In this document: in pieces, positions 48,975 through 63,900 of the stretch
Numbering within the stretch: position 1 is the stretch's first letter
Layout: each line of letters starts with the position of its first letter
Assembly: GCA_036267355.1 (NCBI GenBank)
Contig: DATAWG010000111.1
Location: 24,414 to 88,413, forward strand
Direction of reading: 5' to 3'
Length of the DNA stretch: 64,000 nucleotides
DNA from: Pirellulales bacterium
GTDB lineage: Bacteria > Planctomycetota > Planctomycetia > Pirellulales > DATAWG01
The notes under the pieces: generated by a model
Database searches by the model: none
What the model saw: the letters and a program-made list of their open reading frames with translations, nothing else
Told to the model about the DNA's origin: nothing
Made by a program: the position numbers and the translations under genes

Positions 48975-51900
48975 ATGCACACTCGATTTTTCATCCGTCT
49001 GATATCCATTATCCGTTCCTCGGCTTCGTTTCGCCGATTGCGACTTCTGCTGCTAAGCGCCCCGCTGGCATTGGCAGCATTCGCCGCGCAAGCGCAGACA
49101 TATTACTGGGATCCGTCGGGCGGCAATCCGACCGGCTCCGATGGTGGCGGCAGTTGGGATTTCGGGCCCGATATGCCCTGGTACTATTCCGGCGCGGACG
49201 TTGCCTGGCCATCGAGCGGAACCGACTCGGTTACCGCTGATATCGGCGTCGGCACGAACACGTCGCTCGACACCATCACACTGGGCGCGGCGATTAGCGT
49301 CGGCTCGATCAATTTCGACGCCGGCTCGGGCGGCTACCTGCTTTCCGGCACTAATACGCTGACGCTCAACAGCGGCATCGGCATGTCCAGCGGCGGCGCG
49401 GTGACGATCAGCGCCCCAATTAGCCTCGGCGCCGCGAACACCTGGAACAACAGCTCAAGCAGTTTTTTCACCGCTAGCGGCACATTGTCTCTCGGCGCCA
49501 ACAACCTCTCGCTCACAGGCAGTGGCACGACGATGATCGGCGGCATGGTGAGTGGAACCGGCGGCATCAGCGTCTCCGGCGGCGGCACCTTGAACCTCAC
49601 GAGCCTGGCCAACAACAACACGTTTAGCGGCGGAACGACGATCACCAACGGAACCGTCCGCACCGGCGCCCTCGGGCTCGGAACTGGCGGTTTAGCCCTG
49701 CAATCGTCGGGTAACCTGATTGTTAACGGCGGGAACACGGGTCTGCTCGGGTTGTATTATGCGAACCAGTTCACCAACACAAACGCCCCGCTGCCGAACT
49801 ACGCAAACCTCTCGCTACTGGCCGCGAGCATTGCGACGGTTACGCCCATGACCACCGCGCTGACGCCCACGCTAAATTTTGATCTCGCCGGCGAAGGCTT
49901 AGGCTTCGCGTCGCCATTTAATCAGAAAGCGCAAGTCGATTGGGAATCGTACTACACGGGCATGATCAACATCCCCACCACGGGCACCTATACATTTTCG
50001 ACCGACAGCGACGACGGCAGCATGCTCTTCATCGACGGCACGACCGTCGTAAGCAACAACAATTTTCAAGGTGAAACAACCCAAAAGGGATCCATTACGC
50101 TTACGGCCGGCGAGCACAATATCGTTATCGGCTACTACGAAGGCGGCGGCGGCTACGGCCTGCAAGTGAAGATGATCGCCGGCACCGGCACTCCCACCGC
50201 CGATCTCGACACCACCAACGACCAAATCTCGCCCGACTTGATGGTCGCCAACCTGTCGGGCTCCGGCAGCGTGCAGTTGACCGACGGCGGCCTAATTTTT
50301 GGATCCGACAATTCGTCGCAGACGTTCAGTGGCGCTATCACAGGTCCCGGTGGCCTGCTCAAGTTCGGCACCGGCACCGAGACCTTTACAGGGGCCAACA
50401 CCTTCTTGGGGCCGACAACGATTGGGGCCGGCCAGATATTACTGGGGAATCCGCTGGCACTGCAAAATTCGATGGTGGGCGTCGCGGCCACCAATGGCTT
50501 GGCATTCCAGGCGGGAATTGGTTCGTTCACGCTGGGAGGGCTCACCGGCGGCTCGAATTTCTCGCTGCTCGACAGCGGCGGTACCGCCGTCGCCTTGACG
50601 GTCAGTTCCACGACCGACGGTCTTTACACCGGCGTCATGAGCGGCGCGCTAGCCAGCGTCACCGTTGGCGGCACGGGCACGCAGATCTTCGGCGGTGCAA
50701 ACACCTACACCGGCGCGACCACGATCAATTCCGGCGCCACCCTGCAGTTGGGCTCCGCGGCGAACGGCAGCGTCGGCGGCAATATCGTTGACAACGGCAT
50801 TTTGATCTTCGCTCCTACAACGGCCCAATCGACCGCCACCGTGATCAGCGGCACCGGCACCGTTCGCATGACCGGCAACCAAATCGAAACACTCAGCGGT
50901 CCCAACAGCTATATCGGCCTTACCGTGACCGGCGGCTTCGTCAGCTTCGCATCGGACGGCGCCACTGGCGGCAGCACATCGCCGCTCGGAACCGTGCCTT
51001 CCTCGTTCACCGCCGGCAATATCGTGTTGAACGATGGCGGACTGCAGGAAACAGCAGACGGCGTTACCCTCAATGCCAACCGCGGAATTCTTGTCGGTCC
51101 GGCAACCAGTAGCAATGGCTATGGCCAGATCGACGTGCCGACGACGAACAACACGTTCACCGTGCCGGGCGTGATCGCCAACAACGGCACCGGCCTCGAC
51201 GGACTCGTCAAGTCGAACGCCGGCAATCTTATTCTCACCGGCGCCAACACCTACACCGGCACCACGATCGTCGCCAACAGCGGCAACGGGACCGATTCCG
51301 GCAACGAACTGACACTCGACAACCCGTCGGGCAATGCAATCGTCGGGCCGCTCTTGATCGGCAACGTCGCCTCGATCGGCGTCGTTTCCGGCTTCACGAC
51401 CGGCGGCAACTCGGGCTATGCCTTCGTGCAAACCCAGGCCCCGAATCAGTTCGGCCCGAATACCACGGTCGCTTTCAATGACTCTAGCGGCAATTACGGG
51501 TTTTTGAAGTTGATGGGCAATAGCCAAATCGTTGCCGGCATTTCCGACACCGACGGCGCGGGCGTGATCGAGAATACCGAAGCGGAAACCAGCGCTGCCG
51601 CCGCGACGCTGACAGTCAACCTCGGCTCCGCCAACGAAGTGTTTAATGGTTATTTCCGCACGACATCGGGCGGCGGCAGCGGTGTCGGCGCTCTGGGCCT
51701 CACGCTGAACGGCACCGGCTCGCTCACCTTCACCGGCGCCAACATCACCTACACCGGCGCGACCATGATCAACGGCGGCTCGCTCCAGATCGGCGACGGC
51801 ACCGCCGCCAGCTCATTTGCCAGCAGCAGCGTCGATCTGGCGGCCACCGGCACGGCCCTCAATTTCGACACTGCCGGCGGCGCTTCGATTACCTATGCCA

Positions 51901-54900
51901 ATGCGATCAGCGGGCTCGGCAGCCTCTCGCAACTCGGCACCGGCACTGTGATCCTTTCCGGAGCGAACTCCTACTCCGGCGGCACTACGGTCAGCGCGGG
52001 TTTCGTGCAATTCAACGACGATGCCGATGCGCCGACCGGCACGGCCAACATCGCCGTCGGACCCGCGGGAACGCTTGTCGCCGGTTTCGCCATCAATCAG
52101 ACATTCCTTAACTACTTGACACCAACGTCATCGGGCGTCTTGGCGCTCGGCGCCAGCAGCGCAAATGCGTTGAACTTCGCCACGGCCGGCTCACCAGCCA
52201 CGAGCCTCGGAGCGACCGGCGCTTACACGTATAGCGGCTCACTGACGCCCGGAAGCGGCAACGTCTACAATTTCGGCGGTGGCGGTGGCGCGCTCACCGT
52301 CAGCAGTGTTCTCTCCGGGGCAACCTCGGTTTCCGACAACCAGCCATCGGGCACCGTCGCACTCACCGGCGCAAACAGCTACACCGGTGGAACGTTCGTT
52401 TCCAACGGCGGCACCGTTTTGGTCGCCTCCGATTCGGCAACCAACGGCGCCGGCAGCACGGCCCCGTTGGGCCAGGTGCCCGCCTCGGCCGCCAATAATA
52501 TCTTCCTCAACGGCGGCACGCTCGAAGGCAACGGCAATTTCACCTTGAATGCCAACCGCGGCATCGTGCTCGGTTCTGCAACCGCGGGCAGCGGCGGCAC
52601 GATCGCTGTCGCAGCCGGCGACACCGTCTACTACAACGGCGTCATCGCCAACAACGGCGGCTCGAACGTCCTGACGTTTGCCGGCCCGGGCACTCTGGTC
52701 CTCGGCGCGCAAAGCACATACTCCGGCGGCACCAACGTTTCCGGCGGCAACTTGGCCTTCGCAGTCCCCGACAACGAGTTGCCCAGCGCCGCAAGCATCT
52801 ACATCGGAGCCGGTGCGGTCGTCTCGGACCTCAATGCGATCGACCAAAGTTTCATTAGCACCGTTGCTATGAACTCCGTCGGCGCGGTTGCCTTGGGCGC
52901 CAGCAGCAGCAACCCGCTCGATTTCAGCTCGACCGGTGCGAATTTGGCGAATGTTTCGCTCGGCAGCACGGGCGCGTTTACCTACAGCGGTACGCTTACG
53001 CCCGGCAACAACATCTATAGCTTCGGCGGCGGCGGCGGAACCCTCACCGTCTCAAGCCTGCTGACCGACAACAATAGCTCGAACGGGACGGATCGGGTCT
53101 TGGTCGGGCAGCCCGGCACGGTCGTCTTGAGCAATACGAACAATAGCTACAGCGGCGGCACGACCGTCTCGGCCGGCGCCGCGCTGCAAGTCACTTCCGA
53201 CGGCGCCTCCAGCGGCGCCTCGGGTGAACTCGGCATCGTGCCTTCGGCGGCCGCGAACAACATCTTCCTCAACGGCGGCACCCTCGACGCCAACGCCACG
53301 TTCACCCTCAATTCGCTGCGCGGCGTCGCGCTCGGTTCATCGACTGCCGGCAGCGGTGGCACGATCGCCATCAACGGCGGCGACACGCTCTCCTACGGCG
53401 GCATCATCGCCAACAACGGCGGCACGAACAGCCTCACCGTTTCCGGACCCGGCACGTTCCAAATCACCGGCACCGGCAGCACCTACACCGGCGGCACGAC
53501 GATCAACAGTGGCGGAACGGTGCGGCTCGGTGATGGCTTGGCCAATCTCGGCGCCCTGCCCGGCGCGATCGCGAACAACGGTTCCTTGATCGTTGCGAAC
53601 TACGCAGCCCAAACCATCAGCAATCCCATTGGAGGAACGGGCTCGGTGACGCTCGCCGGCCCGGGCGTTGCGACCTTGCTGGTTTCCAGCACCTCCAACA
53701 CGGGCAGCCTCTACACCGGCCAAACGATCGTCAACGCGAACATCACGGCCAGCGCAGGGGCCGCTATCGGCACCGGCAGCCTCAATCTGGCCGCCGGTTC
53801 GACGCTCAATGTCAACACCGTCAATACGGGCCTTTCGAGCATGTATTGGAGCGGCAACGGCAACAACTATCAGTCGTCGATCTTCGGCGAGCAACTCGGT
53901 GCTTCGGCGATGGGCAAGCCGGCGATTGCCCCGCTCACTTCAACCTTGGATTTCGATTCCGGTTCGACAAGCAACACGGGAACGAGCTTTCCCGCGCCCT
54001 TTACCACGGTCGATGGCGCCGAGGCCGACAATTTCAATGGCTACTACAGCGGCATCATCAACGTCGCCACCGCCGGCAGCTACACGTTCAAGCCGCTGAG
54101 CGACGACCAAAGCACGGTCTTCATCGACGGCGTGGAAATCGCCACCAACGCCTACAACACCACCAACAGCGGCTCGATCACGCTCGCTGCCGGTCCGCAT
54201 CAGATCGTCGTCGGTTATCAGCAAGGGGGGGGCGGCGACGGCTTGAATGTGCAAATGTCGCTTCCCGGTTCGCCGACCACGTTTGCCGATATCAACACCA
54301 GCAATTCCTCGGCCTACACGATTTCTCCCGACCTCGTGGTCGGCTCGCTGCAAGGCTCCGGCAACCTCGCGCTTACCACCGGCGGATTAATCACCGGACT
54401 GGATGGCACGAGCCAGACCTTCTCCGGCGTGATTTCCGGCATCGGCGGGCTCACGAAATTCGGCGCCGGAACGCAAATCATCAACAGCACCAGCACCTAC
54501 ACGGGCACTACCTCCGTCGCCGCTGGCACGTTGCAGTTCAACGGCCCGATCGCCAGCACGATGATCTACAACAACGGCACGCTGATTTTCAACAACAGCA
54601 CGCCGTTCACCTACACCGGAACGATCAACCAGTTCGAAAGCCTCACCTCAGGCAGTCCGGTTTATAGCATCGACACCGTCGGGAGCCTGAATGTAAACGG
54701 TACGGTGGCCTTCGCCAATGCGTCGGCGAATCCGATCAGCACCTCGAATGTGCGTCTTGCCACCAATGCCACCGGGGTGGTCTATATTAGCCCGACCACG
54801 ACCGGCACGATCACGGCCTCAAGCGACACCACCATCGGCTGGACTTCAGCAGCAGTCGGCGCCGCCAACGGCACACTGTTTCAGGAAGCAGGCACTTGGA

Positions 54901-57900
54901 ATCAAAGCGGCGGCAACTTCTACATCGGCATAGCCTCCAATACCCCGGCGGCCACGGGCACGTTCGACATCAACGGCGGCACGATGCGGCTGGGCGGCAG
55001 CGGCCAAAATATACTTCTCGCCTGGGAAAACTCCAGCGGACCGGTCACCGGTTTTCTCAATATCAACGGCGGAAGCGTCAGTTCGACCACCGGCAATTTT
55101 CAAGTCGGCAACGGCAGCGCGCTGGCAGTCGGCACGGTCAATTTGAACGGCGGCATTCTCAACACAAACGCGTGGACCACCCCCGGCAATGCCACCTCGA
55201 CCGTGCTCAATTTCAACGGTGGCACTCTAACCTCCGGCGCAGCGTCGACCAACTTTTTGGGCAACAGCACCGGCTCGGTCAACTTCTACACCGGCGGCGG
55301 CACGATCAACACCAACGGCGTTGCAGTGACAATTACTCAACCCCTGGCGACGATCGCGAACAGCGGCATTGCCTCGATCTCCGCCACGACGACGACCGAT
55401 TCTTTTGTCACCCCCCCCACGGTCACGCTATCCGGCGGCACCGGCTCCGCCTATGCACTTCTCGATCCGACGACAGGCTATATCACCGGCATCGACATCA
55501 CCAACGCCGGCAATTACCTGACCGCGCCGACAGCCACAATCGCCGGCTATTCCGGCTCGCTCACGGTCAATATGGCCTCCAACAATACCGGGATATTGAA
55601 CGTCACCGGCGGCGGAACGCTCACGCTCACCGGCGCCAGTCCGAATTTCGCCAGCCCCGTTAGCCTCGCCTCGGGCACTACGCTCGATCTGAACAACGCC
55701 ACCGCTTTGGGCACCCAATCGGCCGTCACGGATGCCGGCACGATCAATATCGGCGCCAGCCAAACCCTGCAATCCGTGAGCGGCGCCGGCGGTCTGAGCC
55801 TCGGCACCTATGCCTTGACCATCGGCAGCGGCGGCGCCGATTCCTCGGCATCCACTTTCTCCGGTGCGATCACCGGCAGCGGAACCACCACGGCCCTGAT
55901 TCTCAACAAGGGCCCCGGCGGTTCGTTGACGCTCTCCAACTCCTCCAACACCTACACCGGCGGCACGGTCATCAATGGCGGCACGCTACGGGTCACGAAT
56001 ACGAGCGGTTCGGCCACCGGCACCGACGCCGTGACGGTCAATTCCACCGGCACGCTTGCCGGCTCGACCGCCGCTAGCCAAGGCTCCATTTCGGGCGCGG
56101 TCACGGTCAACGCCGGCGGAACACTCGCCGGGACCGATGGGGCCACGCTGACGCTCAGCAGCAGCAGCGGCCTTACGTTGGCAGCCCAAAGCAATTCCAG
56201 CTTCAACCTGACCGGTTCCAGTACGAATCCGATGGTCAATGTCACCGGCGGCGCATTGACGGTTTTGGGAACCAATATCGTCAATCTGACGGGAACGCCA
56301 GCATCCTCGAGCGCAGTCTACGATCTGTATTCCTACACGGGCACGGACCCGAATCCCGGCTATTTCGTGCTCGGCACCGTGCCCGGCAACGCCGGTTATC
56401 TGCTCAGCCAGGCCAATGGGCAAATCGATGTGACGCTCTCGCCTGATGTAAGCTGGACCGGCGCCAACAGTACCAACGGCATGACCATATGGGACACCGT
56501 CGCGAATCCGAACAATAGTCAAACCGGTGCGATCCAGAATTGGGCTACCACAGTTGGAACGGCCACGGCCACCGCAGCCACCGGAGCCGCCGGCTCCGGC
56601 GTCGAATTCGATGATACGAGTGCGCTGGGCAACTCACTCGGCACCTCGCAATCCGTGGTGGTGACGAGCGGTGGAGTCACTCCTGGCACCGTCACGTTCA
56701 ACAACAGCGTCGTCACGTACAACATCAGCAACACATCGGGCGACACCAGCAACGTTGGCATCGGCGGAGCCGCGTCGATTACCAAGTACGGCAGCGCCCC
56801 GGTCAATCTCAATAGCCCCAATAGCTTCACGGGCGGCGTGGCGATCTACGACGGCTCGATCAATCTCGGCGACGCGCCCGTCGCCGCCTCGAACGGACTC
56901 AACTATTCCACGGCGCTTGGCAATTCAAATGGCGTGCTCGTCAGCGGATCGACAAGCAGCTTGGTGCTGAATAATTCCACCAGCGGCAGCTCCGCGACTT
57001 ACGGTGTCACCGCGGCCACTTACAACTCCGGCTCGCAACGCACCATCCCGCTGACGCTCTCCGGCGGCGGCACGCTCCGCGCAAGCGGCAACGCCACCTA
57101 TGCCGGTGGGGTCTCGCTCGGCGCGGGCGGCGGCGTCGTGGCCACGACCGTCAGCACCGACCAACTCACGTTGAGCGGCGTCGTTTCGGGTTCCTCGCTT
57201 AGCTACTCATCGAGCGCGGGCTCGGTTGTTCTCGGTGGCTCGAACACGTATGCCGGTGGAACCACAGTCTCCAACGGCGCCAAGTTGATCGCCACCAACA
57301 GTTCGGCCCTCGGCACCGGAACGCTCATCTTCTCCGGCGGCGGCGGGACGCTCCAATTGCAGGGCGCGTCGCAAGTCGTTTCCGGCCTGATCAACACCTA
57401 CTACCTCGCCGGCAGCAATAACATCCCGATTCCCGCGACCAACCAGTTTACCTCCGCTGCGACGATTCAATCGACGTTTGGCGGGCTCACGCCATCGCCC
57501 GGAACGTTCTTGTCGACCAACAACAACGGCGGCACGCCATTGGGGACTTATTTTTACGTCGGCACAAACTATCTCGGCTCCAGCTCGAATACGTTCACGG
57601 CCAATACGAATGGCAACAGCCTGAACAACGGCAATAACTACACGCTTATTTCCACCGGGAATGTCTACATTCCGACGACGGGCTACTACACCTTCGCCAC
57701 CACCAGCGACGACGGCAGCATGCTGTTCATCGATGGCTCGACCGTCGTCTCTAACAACAACTTTCAGGGGAATACGCAGAAAACCGGAACGCTGCAACTA
57801 ACCGCCGGGCTCCACAACATCGAAATCGCCTACTACGAAGGGGGCGGCGGCTACATGGTCAGTGCCCAGGCCATTTACGATGGTACGACCAATCCTGGCA

Positions 57901-60900
57901 CCGTGTCGCAAATTGGCAACGACGGCGGCTATACCGCCTCGCCGGACGATCTGGCCTTCTCGACCACGCCGAACACTTCTCAAAACCTCCCGACGCTTGA
58001 AACGACCCTTGTCTCAACCCCAACATACGCTAACCCCATTGCGGTCAACGCCAATTCGACGCTCGACTTGGGCAACGTCCCAGCCGCCACGTTTGGCTCA
58101 TTGACAATCGGAACGAACCAGTTGAACGTGCTTGCCAGCGGCACGGTCAGCAACTTTGCCGTGCGCTCGCTCACGGTCGGCGCCACCACATTGGCGGGCA
58201 GTCCGACATTCGATGTCAGTGGGCAGTATACGACCCTGACGCTCGGCGCCCTGAACGACAATGGCACCGCGCGCACGATTACCTTCCAAGACACCGGCAC
58301 GACGATCCTCTCCGCCGCAGCCACGAGCTTGGGGGTAGGCACGACGGTGAACGATTCCGGCAATGTGAGCCTTATCGCCAATTCGGCTCTCGGAACGACC
58401 GCGCAAATCAATATGAGCGGCGCCGGAACCTTGGCGATCAATGCCACGACCCAAACTATCAGCTCGCTCAACAGTTCCATTGCAACGCCGACCATAAACC
58501 TCGGCACTGGCACGTTAACGATTGGCAGCACCGACAACCTCAGCTCCAGCTACGCCGGCCTTTTGACGGATGCCGGCGCCGCCACGTTGAATCAAGCCGG
58601 CGCCAACGCGCTCACCCTTAGTGGCAACGGCACCGGCTTGCAAAGCGGCACCAAGGTCAACGTCAATGGCGGAGGTTTGATCCTCGATAGCAGCACGGCA
58701 CTGGGAACGTTTGCCCAGGTATATGTGCCGCAAACGCTGACGCCGACCGTCGCCACCCTGACGCTGGGAGCCAATACGCAGTTTAGCGCATTGAATGGTG
58801 CGGGCACCGTCAATTTGAATGGCAATACTCTTACCGTAGGCAACACCGACAATCTTTCGTCGGGCTTCTACGGGCCCCTGAACGGCACCACCGGTTCGAG
58901 CCTGATCAAGACCGGAACGGGCACGTTCACGGTCGGCGGCGCAAATTCGCAAGGTTCGACGATCGTTAATGCCGGCACACTGGCCGTCGCTGCGTCGCTT
59001 GTCGGTAGTTCTCCCTTGGGAGCCGGTAATGTCTCGTTAAGCGGCGCCACGCTCGCCTTGCAAGGACAGGAATCGCTCGTCACCACGGCCGGCTTGCAGA
59101 TGCAATTCTACAACGACAATGGCAACGGCTGGGTGGCCGCCGACTTCGGCAGCGGCATCTCGACCGATCTTGCCACGACAAATGCGCACTACGCCAACAT
59201 CCAATCGCAACTCGTCTCCACGGCGATATCGACTGCGGGCGGGGCCACGTATTTGGAGTTCCCTGGCACGGGAACCAACGGGGCAACCCAGTCCACCGGA
59301 TACGTCGCGGCCACCAATGGCCAGGCCTTCTCACAACAGGGCTTTACGCAAGCCACAAACTACGAATCGCTCATTTCCGGCAATATCACGATCGCCACCG
59401 CCGGCACCTACACCTTCACCGAGCAGAACGACGACGATGCAGTCCTGTTCGTGAATGGCGTCGGCACTCCCTTGATTGCAACCCACTTTGGTTCCGCCAG
59501 TGCTTCCATCACGCTATCCGCAGGCAGCCATCCGATCGAAATCGGATTCCAACAGGGCGGTGGCAACGCGGGGTTGGCAATCGAATATTCCGGCCCGGAC
59601 ACCGGCAATGTCGCGGAGAATATTCCGGATACGGTCTTGAGCAACGCGTCTCCCGCGTTAAACGCCACGCAAACGTACGCGAATAATGTCACCGTCAGCG
59701 GGACGGCCGGGATCAATGTGACCGGCTCGCTCGCCGCTACCATGGGCCTGCTCAACACGTCGGGCACATTGAACGTCAGCAGCAGCGATACCACCGGAAG
59801 CGCCTACAGCCTGACTTTCGGCACGACAACGCTCGCCGGTAATCCGACCTTCAACGTCGCCGCGAGCAGCGGCGGCGGCGCCGGCACGCTAGTGCTGGGA
59901 GCGCTGAACGACGGCGGCACCGCCCGAGTGATTGACTTCAACGGCCCCGGCTCGGTGACATTGAGCCAACCGTCCACTTTGACGCCAAACACCTCGATCA
60001 ACGTCTTCGGCGGAACGCTCAATGCCAATGCTCCGGGCGCGGTGGGCGCCAGTTCGGCCCTCAGCGTCGCGAGTGGCGCGACGTTTGCCTTGGGCACCTC
60101 GTCAAGCCAGACCATCGCCACATTATCCGGCAACGGCAATGTCTCTTTGGGCGCCAACACGCTCACCGTCGGCGCCGGCGCAAACGACAATACGTCGTCC
60201 ACGTTTGGCGGCGTTGTCAGCGGCGCAGGTGGCGGGCTCACCCTAAACAAGGGACAAACCGGCAGCCTCATCTTGCAGAATTCCAATACCTACACCGGCG
60301 CCACCACGATCAGCGGCGGCACCTTGCGGCTCCAAAGCGGCGCGATTCTTCCAACGCTGCCGTCGATCGCCGGACTTTCGATCCATCTCGACGCTGCAAC
60401 GCTCAGCAACCTTACCTTGTCGGGCGGCAATAGTGGATCCGTCTCGAGCTGGACCGATACGAGCGGCGGTGGTGTGAACTTCACGCAATCGACGACCGCG
60501 GACCAGCCGACCTACGTCGCTAGCGGCATCAACGGCCTGGGATCCGTGAGCTTCAATGGCACCACCGACTTGCTCACGGCCAGCAAGTCCACGGGTGTCC
60601 AGACCGTGTTCATCGTCAATCAAGTCAACGGCTACACCGCGCTTAACGGCATCTTCGGCGAAAGCGCTACGGACCTGAGCATCCGGCTCGCGAGCGCGAC
60701 TGCTTGGGCGAACGGCAGCGGCAGTAATAGCAACGATTTCACCAGCGGCGGCTCGATGTACATCAACGGCGACCCCGCCGGCACCGGAAATGGAACCTTC
60801 ACCGCGAACCAGCCGATGATCCTCGAAGGCGTCAGCTCCGGGGTCGACAATTGGATCGCGGCATTAGGCGATTCCTACACGGGACGCAATTTCGACGGCA

Positions 60901-63900
60901 CGGTCGGCGAAGTGCTCGTCTACAACGGCACCCTTACAACCGCGCAGCAGCAAGCGGTGGATTTGTATCTCGACGAGAAGTGGTTCAGCGGGCTAACGTA
61001 TTCTTCGAGCAATATCCTTCCGGCCACCACAGCCATGAATCTGACCGGCAGCACGGCAACGCTCGATTTGGGGAATACGAATCAAACAGTCGCCTCGCTG
61101 ACCGGCGTGTCGGGTAGCACTGTCAATCTCGAATCGCAAACACTCACCGTCGGCGACAGCACGAACACCGTCTTCTCCGGCGTCCTATTGGGCGCCAGCG
61201 GCAGCCTCGTGAAAAATGGCTCCGGCATGCTCACCCTTGGCGGCACGAACACATACGGCGGCACCACCACCGTCAACAATGGAACGCTTCGCATTACGGG
61301 CTCGTTGGGCGCCACGGCCGTCACGGTCGGCGACGGCGTCGTCGGCCACTCGGCGGTTCTGTCGGGGCCAACCCTCGACTCGGGCATCACCACCGCCACG
61401 ATCAACGGCCCGGTCACCCTCATGAGCCCTCCCAATGGCGGCGCCGCCCCCGCGATTGCCGCAGCCAGCGGTTCATCACTCACGCTCCCGGGCGGTTTGA
61501 CGTTGAACAATCTTTCGGTCTCCGATTTCACGCTCGACGCGGCAGGCGACAATAACTCCATCGCCCTGATCAATATCACCGGCGGAAGTGGCCTGACCGT
61601 CAGCGGCACCAACGTCGTCGATATCCTCGGCTCCTCGATCGCGGCCGGCATCTACGATCTGTATTCGGTTTCAAGCGGAGCGATTTCCGCCAGCAGCTTC
61701 AGCCTGGGCACCTCGGGCACCAGCCCGTTCAGCTACACGCTGCAAACCGCCGCGAACAACACTCAGCTCGACCTGATCGTCGTCGGCGCATTGACCTGGA
61801 CCGGCACTGGTGGCAACAACAACTGGGATACGACGACCCAAAACTGGGCCACGGTCGGCGCGTCTCCACTTGCGTCAGCGTACACGGATCCCGCTCAGGT
61901 CACATTCGGCAACACCGGTTCGACGCAATCGCTTGTGCCGAACTCCGGCAGCCCCAATTACTTGGCCACCGTCAATTTGACGACCGCCGTCTCGCCCAGT
62001 TCCGTCACGTTTACGAACACGGGCGCGGCCAACGGCGGCGTCGACTACCTGATCACCGGCAGCGGCTCGATCAACGGCAACACGACCGGCATTACGCTCG
62101 CTGGCAACGGAACCGTCGGCGGCAACGTGTTCCTCAACACGGCCAACACGTTCGGCGGCGCCGTCGCCGTCAATGCCGGTCAGCTAGTGCTCGAAAACAG
62201 CCAGGCCCTCGGCAACACATCGGGCGTCGCGGTTGCCTCCGGCGCGGCGTTGGGCCTGCAAAGCGGCAGCGGCACTACACTCACCTACGGTTTGACCGCC
62301 ACCAACGGCGCTCCAATTTCGACCACGATTGCCGGCACCGGCCCGAGCGGCAACGGCGCCTTGGTGAGCGTCAACGGCATCAACACCTACTCCGGCGCGA
62401 TCACGGTCGCGAGCGGCGGCGCCACGATCGGCTCGCTTTCGACTTCCAGCGGCGATGGGCTCACGCTCTACGGCGGCATCGCCACCAACGGCAATGCTCT
62501 CACGCTTACCGGCGCCGGCAACATCACGGTTAGCAACACTCCGATCAGCGACAACCTTGGCACCGGCACCGTCACCTACAGCGGCACCGGATTGCTGAAC
62601 CTAAACGTGGCCAATTCCTACGGCGGCGGCACCACGGTCAACTCCGGCACCGTGCGCACCAGCGCCACGTCGGCAACCGGCACCGGCCCGGTGTCCGTCA
62701 ACGGCGGCACATTCGGCGGCTCCGGCACGGTAAGCGGCTTGGTCACCGTCGCCAGCGGCGGCACGATTGCACCCAGCATTGGCCAGTCGCCTGGAATCCA
62801 TGCGGTCTTCAACGGCGGACTCACCCTCCAATCGGGCTCGGCGCTCACTTTCAATCTCAGCAGCACGGCCGACGCCTCCGGCAGTAATGCTCCGATGGGT
62901 GCGAACCAATATAACGATAGCATCACCACCACCAACTTGACCTTGGGCAACAGCGGCACGGTGGTCATCAATGACTACAACGGCTCTCTGGAGCCGGGCA
63001 CCTACGAACTGATCAGCTACAATAGTAGCTCCGGCACGAGTCTCCCTTCGACGAACTGGACTACCAACAGCGTCCCTGGCTACACCCTTCAGCTCAGCAC
63101 GCAGACCTACTCTGACCAACTCGACCTGATCGTCACGACCACGGTCAACAACGGCTCTTCATACTGGATCGCGAACAACGGCGGTCCGAACAACTTCGGC
63201 AATCCGAGCAACTGGAAGTCGGGCACCCTTCCCGATGGACCGACCGACACCGCAACCTTCGTCGACAGCAGCGTTAGCACGCTGTCGCAACAGGTCACCA
63301 TTGACAACACCAATACGATAGACAACACCTACACCGTCGGTACACTCAACTTTACCTCAGGCACCAACTTCACGTTGATCTCCGGCGGCAGCGGCTCGGG
63401 CTACAGCCTGACGCTCGACAACGGTGGCGCTGGTGCGCAGGTCAACCTCGCCAGCAGTAGCCAGGCCCCCACGAGTGTCACGCTGGAAACGTCGCTCATT
63501 CTCGCCGATTCCTCGGGCAATACCACCTTCAATGTCAATGGTTCGACCAGCTACTTGTTCGTGTCGTCCTACACTGGCACAGGCCCCGCTATCTCCGGCA
63601 CAGGATCGATTACGTTGAACGGCGGCGGTACGATGGAACTCGCCTCGCCCAACACCTACACCGGAAGCACGACGGTTGAAGGCGGCAGCAAATTGCTGGT
63701 CGACGACGGCTCGTCCCTCGGCGGCGGCGGGTTGACGATCACCGGATCCGGCTCGAGCGCGACATTCTCCGCCACCTCGGCCAACAACGTTACGGTCAGC
63801 GGCCTGGAACTCGACAACGGCGGCACGCTGAACATGAGCAGCGGCGACGGCAGCGGCAAATTGACCGTCAACGGCCAGTCGACTTTGAACGGTGGCTCGA

